From positions 27,921,213 through 27,985,212 of the forward strand of contig NC_065531.1 in NCBI RefSeq assembly GCF_020184175.1: 64,000 nt of DNA. Reading direction: 5' to 3'. Positions 11,901 through 22,930 of the stretch are shown in pieces; position 1 is the stretch's first letter; every line of letters begins with the position of its first letter. The notes beneath the pieces were generated by a model, which saw only the letters and a program-made list of their open reading frames with translations, was not told the DNA's origin and searched no databases. Position numbers and translations under genes: made by a program. This DNA is from Aphis gossypii. Its lineage: Eukaryota > Arthropoda > Insecta > Hemiptera > Aphididae.

Positions 11901-12600
11901 TCCACGTACGAATACAAATATATTTTTTGCCATTATGTTTTATATATTATTATATTATGTTTTTTTAAGCGAATATATATATTATCTAACTAATTTTGAT
12001 TTGGCATTAGATATAACATCTAGAATATATAAATATATTATACATTTAATATTATAAAATTCCTAAGCATTTTGATATGCAATTACTGAAGTTTATATAC
12101 ATAATATTGCCAGTAATAAATTATAATATATTGAATGAGACGAAATCCTTTTTGACCAAAATCGTACTATTTTTTTTCGGTTAAATCAAAAAGTTTATTT
12201 TATCTTTTACGATATACATGCACATAGAAAGGTATTAAAAATTTAAGTCTTATTAAAACTAATTAATATAAAAATATACACCTATTAAATAATTATACTG
12301 TCATTTATAATTTGATCGATGATCGTTAGGGTTTGAATTGTGACAGGCGACAGCAAATACCATATTATAGGCATTTATATAATTATATCAAGACTAATAA
12401 ATTAGTGTATCATTAGTATTGCACTATCGTGATTCTATCTGATACACTGATTATGTAATAAATTATTGTAAGAAATAGTGTATATTATTTATGTATCATG
12501 TAATTTTTAAGCAACTTATATATTTTCAATACTTTTCTATGTACCTAATGTTTTTTTCTAAAATAAGTAAATATTTAGCTTTGCGGGTCAGTCGAAAAAG
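8951..12600. other. Long AT-rich intergenic stretch
   Basis: Apart from the ORF at 10001-10345 described separately, I see no gene. There is a short GATAGGTAGGTAGGTA run near 10694. The DNA is otherwise unremarkable AT-rich sequence. Confidence 0.4.
10001..10345 (-). CDS. Unidentified 114-codon ORF in AT-rich DNA
   Basis: This is an uninterrupted frame from ATG (10345) to TAA in a region where stop codons are very frequent, so it is longer than typical background. The peptide is Lys/Asn/Tyr-rich, with a central segment RQVVIVYYIGNRCGIYND and a basic C-terminus (IIIKKTVKRCV). It has no signal peptide or clear membrane segment. There are no strong splice sites at its edges, and the Kozak context (AAATATGT) is fair. 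I do not recognise it. It may be a young gene, a transposon remnant or a chance frame. Confidence 0.22.
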   Translation of the reverse strand: MCNDDILFKNANHKYLSYVKRMQRNYEINQFYMKNIHTIYIYELKRQVVIVYYIGNRCGIYNDYNESLLSFNNNLSNSPDVSIDKNKCDTYKSMKNNLKSIKEIIIKKTVKRCV

Positions 12601-12799
12601 GAAGTGTACGATTTTGGTCGAAAACTGTTATGCCCATTAAACTACACATCGGACACACGGGTAAGTACCTACTTCATCATCATCATAATAATAATATAAT
12701 ATTATTATATGCACGTCATAACGGTCATGTCGTATGGAGGTTACGCGTCAATGACCCGAACTGCGACGGTGATACTATTATTATACATGTATATATTAA

Positions 12800-13258
12800 A
12801 CGCGTGATACACGCAAGTGGGTACACCGGGCATCGACCGGTTTTACGCGAAGTAGGAGGCTGCGGCTCCTCCAACACACGTTCTGCGAAATCTCCGCGGA
12901 AAGATCCGCGTCCGCACTTCCACATCCTCCTCGTCTCCTTCTCCTCTCGATTTTCTTCGTCGTCGGATCTATACGACGCGGTCGCGGACCTGCAGCTATA
13001 AGGAGACAGAGCACTATTCGTCCTTGCACCGCGGTCCACCGGTCCAGTTAGCGCAGTTCCTCCGGCGTAACGTCTGCAGCGAATCCCGTCACGCCGTTAC
13101 CTATATATAGTCCGCGATCTCAGCACGGTCGCTTTTACACGGATCGACAAGACTTATCGCGTATACGTTCCGCACATATAAGACATCCTGCGAGATTTGC
13201 AGCGGACCTATACACAGGACCTCCTCTGCGATTCACATCAGTCCCGTCCATCGCCATC
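12800..13258 (+). promoter_or_regulatory. GC-rich promoter region of the secreted-protein gene
   Basis: GC content rises abruptly here compared with flanking DNA, with many CpG dinucleotides, and the rise continues into the coding exon at 13259. TATA-like words lie at 12996-13001 (TATAAG), 13102-13109 (TATATATA) and 13178-13183 (TATAAG). Which one is used cannot be decided from sequence. Open frames on both strands here follow from the base composition and look non-coding. Confidence 0.45.
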
Positions 13259-15926
13259 ATGCGCCGACAATTTTTCTGCAGCGGTTACCTGTTGGCGCTG
13301 ACCACAGCGGTGGCATTGACGGTCGCCGCCCCGCAGACCGCGGCCCCCGCCGAATCGGCCTCCGAAGACGTGGTGACGTACGATCAGCGGCAGAACGGCA
13401 CCGAGAACGTGCGGATCAGCCTGAGCGATCTCAAAGTGGTGCTGGCCCCGGCCGACGGGCTGTTCCAGATAATGTCCATGGCCGGTGCACAGTTGCTCAA
13501 CTCGGAGTTTGCCGCCGCCGCGTCGGATCATCGGCCGACTGCAGTCGAGTGCACCGGGTTCAAGTGCAACAACCGGCACAGGCAGGCAGCTAAAAAGTCA
13601 GTGTGAATATAAAAAACAGTATTATAACCTTATTATTATCCTTATTTTATTATCCGCGTTGAATATATAAATATATTTGAATTAAAATAATATCATGCAC
13701 GCGTATCATTCGGCACCATAATTATTATTATTAATTCATACGATAAATCGAGCCGTTTATATTTTTATGTAAAAATATGTACCTAATCACGAGTGTGTAT
13801 AGTGTACACCATTTATCGGTGATAAATATTGTGTACTTAAATGCAATTGATAATCGTGAGTGTGTACGGGACTCTGCAGGTATTATACGAATTATGCACC
13901 TGACATTTAAATATTTCATCGTCACGGATCCCCCATGACGTATATTGTACGTAGTATGTAGTGTTAACATACCATAAATCATAATATGTATATAAATATT
14001 TAAATATCAAACATAAGATGATATCTGTTTAACTGACAGTGGGTATACATTAATTTTGAAAAATAAGGTTTTTACAAACAAGTAATAGGTACATTAGGTA
14101 CAATGTACATCTAATTTTACATCGTTATGATTTTTTTTTTGGGAGATTCTTTGCGAAATTCGTGGTCTATTAGCTACTTAGTCTAAAGCTTTAAATGCTT
14201 ATATATGTATAAGTATACTACGTATACAAAAATATTCTCAGAAAAATAATTTAAATTTTTTTAACACATTTTGTGAAATTAAATAATTGGCCATGATTCA
14301 CGAGATACAGTATAGGTACTATAAACAATATAATAATAAAAGAGCTACCTTCTGGTACATATCGAATTACAAAAATAACGAAAAAGGCGTACGGGCAAGG
14401 TAGACATATATAGACTATGATTAACTAAAATATTTTACGCTATGTAATAATATATAAAGATGCAGGTATAGATACTTTTAATGTAGTTCATTCGTTGTTT
14501 TATAACTTGATACTTGAAATTTTCTTTTTGGGAAATTAAAGATAAGTGGAGTTTTAACTTTTTATAATTCCCTAATTCTTTTACTCTTGTTTGGTGGCGA
14601 ATAAACCATTGGGTATATCAGTTATTGAAACGAAGAGGAACTTTAAAATACGGTACTTGTTTAATATGTATTTGATTAATACAAATTTACTACATATTTG
14701 TGTATAATAAACCTAGTGTATATTATTATTGTAATTTGTAATTCATATGCATCACGAAACATATCAATATTTTATAAACAAGAACGACATGGTACTATAT
14801 ATAGGTACTATACTCCGAGATGCAGGTAATATTTAGTAATAATAACCTGTAGCAGATTAATATAGGAGTTAGAAGTAAAAGTGTAGAATTAGTATAAGCA
14901 ATCATACAAGCTAACGGGTTGTAAATTAATTATAAATTAATATTTTATCAAATTAGGTTCTTTAGAAATCATTTAAAAATATTATATCTAACTAAATAGG
15001 TATTGTTTTCATAAACATTTTAAATTTATTTATTACGTTGTAGTTATACGCATAGATACGAAATACCACTGCAGGTTTCAATATATTATATTATACTTGA
15101 GACGATCCAGTTTAAAACAGTTATATTCACCTATTTCACAAATCCTAAGTATTGAAAAGAATAGAGTTCTCTTTGTACAGACAATTTAAATTAACTAAGT
15201 AAAATGACAGACATAAATTATGATATCTATAAATGGTTTCTAAATAGAAAATTATACTCAATCTAAGAGATTTTTACGAAAAAAAAACAATTTTATAAAT
15301 TTAAAAACGTATGCTAGTATAATTCGAAATTTATTAAAGAATAAAAATGTGTCCTAGTTTCACTAGAGTACACAATATCTTAAAATATATTGTTATTTTT
15401 TATTATAATATGACTTTTGTGTCTTGTATACATAGCTTTGGTGAAAGTTATTAGATTCTTTTTTTTTTTTATTATTGAGATAAGTCTATAATATAAATAC
15501 GATAAAAGTGTTTTTCATTCGTATTATTTACTATAATATTATATTCTTAAATATTTATAATTTTCAATAGTTCAGAATTTATTTATTTGCTATTTTTAAA
15601 GTTTATTATGATATTTGGTTCAATAATGATTAACCATTACTTTACATAACTATAGCTACTATAAATGTTCTGTATACGTATAGTGTCGTATACAGTGTTA
15701 TAAACAGTAGACGTACGTACAATATACTCATAGTAATACTTACAATAGTACCTATCTATATATGCACATGTCAAATATTTATAAAAAATAAAATAAAACC
15801 TATTATTTATTTATTTTTAGGAATCGTTTCAAACTATCGAATCTTATAGCACCATTATTAAACAACCAAGCCGAACAGAAAGTTGCAGAAACAGAAAGTA
15901 TTAGTGTCAACAACAATACTAATTAA
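13259..15926 (+). CDS. Secreted protein of unknown function, two exons
   Basis: Exons 13259-13596 and 15821-15926 join in phase (AAAAA|GTCAGT donor; TTTATTTTTAG acceptor) to give 147 aa. Residues 1-24 form a classic signal peptide: basic start, hydrophobic core (LLALTTAVALTVAA), then small residues before PQTAAP. One N-glycosylation sequon (NGT) lies near residue 46. The mature part has a hydrophobic middle (SLSDLKVVLAP, FQIMSMAGAQLL), one cysteine pair (ECTGFKC, about residues 99-104) and dibasic sites (AAKKNRF). These features fit a secreted factor or peptide precursor, but no known hormone motif is evident. Exon 1 is GC-rich, unlike its surroundings. Without splicing, the frame ends a few codons after the donor. 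An AATAAA at 15995-16000 gives a 3' UTR of about 90 bases. The coding call is firm; the function is unknown. Confidence 0.75.
13597..15820 (+). other. Intron of the secreted-protein gene
   Basis: About 2.2 kb of AT-rich sequence with GTCAGT at the 5' end and a T-rich TTTATTTATTTTTAG at the 3' end. I see no nested gene. Poly(T) and poly(A) tracts occur near 14132 and 15462. Confidence 0.65.
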
Positions 15927-15994
15927 ACATTAGCTTTTAAATACTATTTACAATATCGGTTCAAATAGTTACAGTTAATATCAATACAAGGACG

Positions 15995-16000
15995 AATAAA
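15995..16000 (+). terminator. Poly(A) signal of the secreted-protein gene
   Basis: A consensus AATAAA about 70 bases after the TAA at 15924-15926, in the expected place for the 3' end of this transcript. Confidence 0.6.
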
Positions 16001-16019
16001 ATTATACCTATTTCATGTA

Positions 16020-19000
16020 CGATTTAATACATTTAAATTGCATGAATACTTTTTAAACCTAAAATATCGTTGTACGTTACATGGTATATTTAATAATTTC
16101 AATATATTTTGTATTTAGCATTAAAAATATAAATTGTAAAAAGTTACGTACCTAAACATTAAGTATACTTAGTTTAGTAATTTATTTGTAAATTTGTCAC
16201 ATTTAGTATCTATTATAAACCATAATTAATATTTAATATTAAACGCAGTTTTGTTCAATACAAAACTTTAAAAAAATTAAATTTTTTGTGTATTTGATTT
16301 AAATATATATACCTATATACATTTTATAAGGATAAAAAAGGAAATTTTTCTATTTTTTCTTTACATATATACATGTGTCAATTCTGTGAGTAAATAGAAC
16401 ATACATACATAAAATATATTAATGTAATATAATAAAATAATTATTGGGATTAATAGTTATAAATATAGCCAAACACTTCATATATTATATTATTTATTTA
16501 TTGGTTAGGGTCCTATTATAATTTACAAAAGTATTATTCTGTAAGACTTTTAAACCTAAGAAGACGTTACACATATCCAACTTACAACTTTACAATTAGT
16601 TGGTTCATTAACAAGAAAACAAACTAATGTAAACAATAAAAACAATAAGAAATAACTTATAATAGTATACATGCTATATATAATAAGAGATACAAAAAGA
16701 AAAAAATTAAATAATAATAATATTAACATTATATCGAAAATAAAAGAAATGCGGGGCTCATATTGCCAAGGCATATCATCCTAAGAATCAGCTGGTTTTT
16801 AATATAAAATTATACACATTATATAAATTAGATACTTATACAAATAAATAACAACAAGACATAGGCACGGACTAAGATTATACTAAAAGTTTAATAAAAA
16901 AGATTAATAATAATTTAATATCTCAGCCCGTGGACATAGGTAATACAATAAAATATAAAAATAATTGATAATAGTTTCTGATATGACTATTTAAAACAAC
17001 GGAAATGCCAATCGTTTTCAATAGTTGTATACTCACGACAGGTAAAATATCAAATAATAATACATCGATTATATTGAGCATTTACTATTATTTAAGTATT
17101 ATGTAGGTACTTACATGATATTATATCGATAGAACTAGTAAGTAACTGTTTTTTAAAATGAGTTAATAGCGTATATGGTGTGCGAAATTATAATTATGTA
17201 TTATATTTTTTATATACTATAATATGCACGAGATATTTTCGTTTTGTTTTTTATTTGTTATTTCGGTATAAAATAATGATTTGATCATAGTACCGTTTGA
17301 TAGTTTTTTTCTCCATCGCACGTATATTGCAGTAGATTGAATATTTTAATAATAGTTATACATATTATTATTGAAAAAAATGTTGATTTTTCGAAGCATG
17401 ACGAAGGCTAGAACAGTTGTTATTGAGGGTTAGCTGTGGCCTGGCAGTACTGGCGACACAACATTGGTCGGTACGTTGATGTGTGGATTATTATTGAATT
17501 GCGTTCCAAGACGGGCAGTATTAATATAGCAATGGAAACCACATTGAGCTAGTTGTTATTCAGACTTCTCAACTTCTGTGCAAGACATAGTGTGTGTTCA
17601 TAACTCTATGGTTGGATTTAATCCTAACTGGTCGTATACTGTCTAGTCGTCTAGAACATAAACAATTAATTGATTAATAATAGTTTAAAAACTTAAATAA
17701 AAAGTCACTAAAAATTTTTTTAGCAGAAAATTTAAAATTCAATTATTAAATTGTGTGTGCTAATGTAATAATGTATTATAGAGCACATTTCAATTGCTAA
17801 AAGCCTAAAACATTATTTTACGAATAAACATTTTTTTTTAACTATTTACATTTTTAGTGCGTCCTCTATAGTGTTATTCATTACCATTTACTTTTATTCA
17901 AAACTCAATATATACCACAGGTCAAGAATATAATATATGTAGAACCAGAATTATGCGGATGTATAATGTCAAGCTTAATATTTATTAGATAATATTTGTG
18001 TTTCCTGTATTAAAAAATTATAATATATTAATATCCATTTGACAACATTGTCTAATTTTTCCAACGAAGAAAACACGGATAAATTCTTTATAACATATAC
18101 GCACAAATAATTGTCGATTACAATGACCTAGATATCGAAGAGTAGGTATAGAAGCATAATAGTAAATAATAATATTTACAAAAAGTTTGCGGATAGGATA
18201 CAGAATTGCTGCAGGGTATCTGGTAACTCGATTCACTCAAATTACCGCAGTCTTATCTGGAGGCATAAACGAGTTAATATTTAATATTTATTATTATCAA
18301 TTAATATTAAAAAACTGGTTATCAAACTAATTTTAAATAATTCACTATTAAAAGTTATAATTTATAATTTATAGATTATTATATTATTATGATATTATTA
18401 TAATAAAATATTTTTATAGATTTTTGCAATTTTTAAGGGCTTTTTTCAAATTCTTGAGTTTTTAACCTTCTTTTCTACGACAAATAATTTAATAGGTGAT
18501 TTATTCAGAAAATTAAAATCAAAGATCGAATTAATATAGTTTTTAACTATGTGTATTAAGAATACTCAAACTAGCAGGATTGAAAAATCTCAAGAATTTG
18601 AACATATTTATTATTAAAGGAAAAATATTAAATTTACATCATGCTATTGGCAATCATCTTGTGTATAAATTATAATTAAACATATATTTATAATAATAAT
18701 TTATATTATTTGAGTTCTTACGATTATTTTTATTATTTAACTATAAAAAAAAAACCACCGTAAAATATTAATTTTTTGTTTAATACTTAAATATTGTATA
18801 CGATGTATACAACAACATGATAAACTATTAACATATTATTATTGTATAGATTTCAAATTAAAAAACGGTGTTTTAAAAATTTCAATTTGATATTCGAGTA
18901 ACCGTGATCCCAATTATTTTTCATTGCTATACGTTTAAGGACATCACGTTTCAAGATTATATATATTTTTTTTATCCGGTACGCTGTTAAATTGATTCAA

Positions 19001-22000
19001 AAACTATTTTTTTTTTTTTTTACATTAAACTGTTTTGGCAATGAATTTACTATTACTTATTAATTTGTATCTTACCGTCTACATTTGAAAACGATCAGCA
19101 CGTTGTTATCGTTGATTCAGTAACGTTTTCGATCTAATGTAGTGCACGCTGAATGTATAACTATTTATTATGTATAGCAAATAACCATCTTAAATGTTGA
19201 CGACGATGTGTTTTAAACATTCTAGGTATTTATTATGTATATAGTATATACATATAATATATTTTATTATTATATACCTATATACACAATTACGAGAAAG
19301 GGAAATATGGTACTTGTCGGTATCACAGTTATATGGTTATTATATTGGTGTATAATATAGCCATATCGTTCAATAAAAACTGGAAATAAAATATTGTACA
19401 AAAAAAGTGAGTGGTTATTGACCTTCGTTGTATTTATATTCAAATAATTTATGGGTGTTTAATATGAAAAATAATTTTAAATAAAAAGTAAAGGTATTTG
19501 GGTAACGTTGCAAACATAAATTTAATCCAATAAATAATGTACACAAAATAATATTATATCATACCTTATACCTACATGGCTATATACAATATGTATAGTG
19601 ACATGTATTATTATATAAATATATATTAGGTAGGTAGTTTTAATTTATCCTAATAATAAATAAATAAACCGAGTTTTTAAATGTTTGAATAGTTATAGTA
19701 CCTGTCTACAGCTAATAATAAAAATTAAAAAATTTAATAAAATTAATACCAAAACTGTAAAAAGTAATTAAGTATACACAATATATTCGAATTGATCTAG
19801 ATACTATTTATCTAGCTCAAATAATTCAGATATAATATTTATCTGAATAATGTTAAACCCATTTTTAAAACACACAGCGTAGTAAACAACTTTTAAAAAT
19901 CTATTCCTTCAGTTAATCTAAAATATGAATAATAACTAATAAAAATACAAATACAAATTTACAATGAAAAGTAACACAATTTCAATTCTAAAATAAAAAT
20001 AAACTTAACTCCAAAGACTGAAGACAATAAATAACACATGTTATACACATCAATTATGTGATAATTGATATTCTTTATCAGACCTTAAAAATTTTGTGAA
20101 TGTTATAAGTAGTATATAAAATTTTCAAAATTATACGTTATATGGTAATTTATAAGATGCACGATATCCAGCGACGTTAAATAAATATAGTATTGAAATA
20201 AAAAGAATTCATTTATTTAGCCTATAGAAATTGATCAATAAGTGACTTCAATTTTTATAACTAACTATTTGAATTCAGTTACAAACATAAAGTGAGGTTA
20301 AATATTTCTACAATAAAATAAGTAAGTTATTTTTTTGATTGAAATAAAAATGTACTAGATAGGAATAAATATTTGGGAAGAAAATACTCAAGTTATTTCA
20401 TTCTAAATATTCATAACTTTTTTTTAATTCATTAAGCTTTTGATTTTTTTCTCCACTTTGTATTAAAAGATAATATTTCAAATAAATGTATCTACATACA
20501 TTTTAGTAATATCATAGGTAACTAGGTATATTTAGTTATAATTAGAGTTTGGATTTTAAAGCATAATTTAAGCAACAAAAAAAAGATTTGAATGTCTTAA
20601 AAATGCAAAAACGAAGCATGTTTATTTAAAAAAAAAAGCATGACCAAAAATTAACACGAACTAGTTATAAAAACGAATAAAAAATTTTTAAAAATGTATT
20701 TAAATTAAAAAAATAATTATTTACCGCATGTATTTCCTTAGATCTGTAGTAGTGAAACTGACTCTATTGTCCGACAGAATATTTTTATATACAGAAAACG
20801 AATTCTCTACATCCACTGAAATGATCGTTGCTACTTCATACCAGATTTTTCTAAGTACAACACTAAATTTTAAATTTTGAAACGATCGGTATCGATGTTG
20901 TAGGCATACTGACCGTAAAGGTAGGTACTGCAGGCTATATGTAAATCGATAATCTATAGGTACGTTTAATTATATAACAAGCCGATAACGAAAACAATAA
21001 TTATCTAATATAAACATTTAGTCCGCATTCTGGGTTTTTACATTTCTTATTGATTTGTTTGTTTTTATTACAATAGCATAATAACATATAAAAAATCCAT
21101 GGCTGAAATAATTAAAAAAAAGCATTTACATAAAAAAAAAATCAAAAAAAAAATTATCTGACTTATTTGGAATCAGAATGACGTAAAATGAATTTATGTA
21201 TAAAAATTACTAATTATATATCTATCTCATATATAAAAAAAGAAGTATATGCTTTAAAATCCAATCCCTATATATTAATATAATGTATACAATTGATATA
21301 ACATTTTAAGACTTGGTGTTTAGAAGATATTATGAGTGATCACTATAGAAAACACCGCCGTAACCTCTCAACTGGCACTTATAGGTATAAGTATTTCTAT
21401 TCGACATAGTATGTTCAGAAAATTAGTATATAATAAACTACATCAAAGGTTTTTTGAAAATAATGTTTTTAAACATTATTCATTAGTTATTTGATAGTAC
21501 GTAAATAACACATTTTAAATTTGGGTTAGGTACTACTTTTTTTTTTTTTTATAGAAAATCACTGTAAAAACTTGTAAGTCAGTCTTTCCTATAACACAAA
21601 AATATAGTTTGCGGAATCGAACTAGCCATATGCATGTGCGCGGATCGTCACGATTGAAAACACTTACAATATACCTATACACGCTTAAAAGTTAAAGCGT
21701 TTTCGGTTCGTCTGTACTCTGTTACCATAATATGAAGGGTCCAATGCAACAACCAGATTACTCCCTTTTTTTGAATAATGAATAACAGTAAGTTAGCCTA
21801 TATATAGGTAACTGCCCGCAATTAGTATTTGCCATTACGTGTAACCCATTTAGTCCAGATCTACGGCTCAACATTATTCGAATCTTGAACGTTTTTTATT
21901 ATAACATAATATTTAAGTTCCATGCGATTCGTGCAGTCTCAATGGGCGCCGTGATCGTGTACGACGAAGTATTAATAAATAATTAATAACGAACAATTAT

Positions 22001-22170
22001 TTTGTTCTATGAACCTGTTCAAACTATTCGAAAATACTTAGTTGCTTGTACCTATACCTATATAATTTTTATACAATTGCAGTTTCAGGAATAGATATTA
22101 TAGAAAGACTATACAAAGTATAGAGTATAAGTAAACCTAGGTACTGATTTGAATATAAAACGGGGGAGGC
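16020..22170. other. About 6 kb of AT-rich DNA without a supported gene
   Basis: No open frame with coding character was found. A patch of more balanced composition at about 17400-17610 (GGCCTGGCAGTACTGGCGAC and following) stands out from its surroundings. It may be an old repeat fragment or a regulatory island. The rest is AT-rich with many homopolymer runs. Confidence 0.35.
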
Positions 22171-22305
22171 GGTGGAGTCGTATGTATATAGAAATAATGT
22201 CTGGGTCTTACCTAAAAGAAAACGTTCTACACGCCACTGGACCGTTGATCCGACGGTGACTCATAATAAATATTATATTATAATAACTAAGTGTCGGACG
22301 ACACG

Positions 22306-22500
22306 TCAGACGAACTGCAGTTGGGCGCTCGCTGAGCCGGCAAACTCGTCGTACACGACGTGCTGGAGCACTGTCCTGGTGGCGTTGTCGTAACGGAACG
22401 CGTCCAGCCCGTCGCCGTGCGGATTGCCCAGACAGTATTTGAAGAACAGGAATATGGACAGCGAGACGAACAGCACGGCCAGTGCCGAATAGTCGGCCAT
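22306..22500 (-). CDS. Small single-pass membrane peptide (64 aa), unidentified
   Basis: An ATG at 22500 in good context (ATT ATG G) opens 64 codons ending in TGA at 22306. Codons are GC-biased (GCC, CTG, GTC, TTC, GAC), unlike the surrounding AT-rich DNA, and no consensus donor occurs inside, so it looks like a complete one-exon small protein. Residues 5-24 are strongly hydrophobic (SALAVLFVSLSIFLFFKYCL), giving one membrane segment. A polar tail (NPHGDGLDAFRYDNATRTV, then QHVVYDEFAG) follows, with one NAT sequon. In-frame extension upstream to 22599 would rely on non-ATG starts and is unlikely. I do not recognise the family. It could be a small regulatory membrane peptide; being the first exon of a longer protein is less likely because of the in-exon stop. 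Confidence 0.55.
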   Translation of the reverse strand: MADYSALAVLFVSLSIFLFFKYCLGNPHGDGLDAFRYDNATRTVLQHVVYDEFAGSASAQLQFV

Positions 22501-22930
22501 AATAATACGTCCGGTGCGTTTTACACTGTTCCGGGGCGGGTGCGGTGTACTCGCGTGTGTGTTATATTTTATTGTGTACGCACCACCTGTGCACCGCACT
22601 GGAGCGATGCCGACAGATCGAACCGATTCCGCGAGTCGGTGTACCGTCGTTCGACGCCTTATAACGATATTGTCGGATCGTGTTTATATGACGCGCGCGT
22701 TTACATCGAGTGTGCGCGTGTGTGTTTGGACGTTTACAGCGATTCCAAGCTCGCGGCTGCAAAGCGTATCCTCTCTCCCGTGCCGACCGACTGACCGACC
22801 GACCGGCCGACCGCGCGTACGACAATATTATTATTATTATATAGTGTGTATTATACGTCATTATTATTATTATTATTATTATGATTGACCGGGTATGCGG
22901 TGATTTACGCGCGGTCCCCACCCTGCCCAC
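22501..22930 (-). promoter_or_regulatory. GC-rich promoter and 5' UTR of the 64-aa peptide gene
   Basis: This CpG-rich block lies directly upstream of the peptide start. On the minus strand, a GGTC-repeat stretch contains the arthropod initiator-like TCAGTCGG with its A at about 22792. A TATATAA word lies at about 22837-22843. The ORFs on both strands in this block are by-products of composition. The promoter call is inference from composition and short motifs. Confidence 0.4.
22855..22882. repeat. (ATT)n microsatellite
   Basis: A run of TTATTATTATTATT repeats of about 26 bases at the outer edge of the GC-rich promoter block. Shorter relatives lie at 22828-22841 and 22967-22981. Confidence 0.8.

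Noticed and set aside
12630..13039. Overlapping ORFs on both strands upstream of the secreted-protein gene
   Set aside because: They arise from high GC and few stop codons. They lie in the promoter region and lack signal peptides, domains or splice support.
13238..13579. 113-codon ORF antisense to the secreted-protein exon
   Set aside because: It is the shadow of exon 1. The + frame has a signal peptide, a matching second exon and a poly(A) signal.
22360..22888. Long + strand ORFs opposite the 64-aa peptide and its promoter
   Set aside because: They are shadows and composition artefacts, overlapping each other in different frames.
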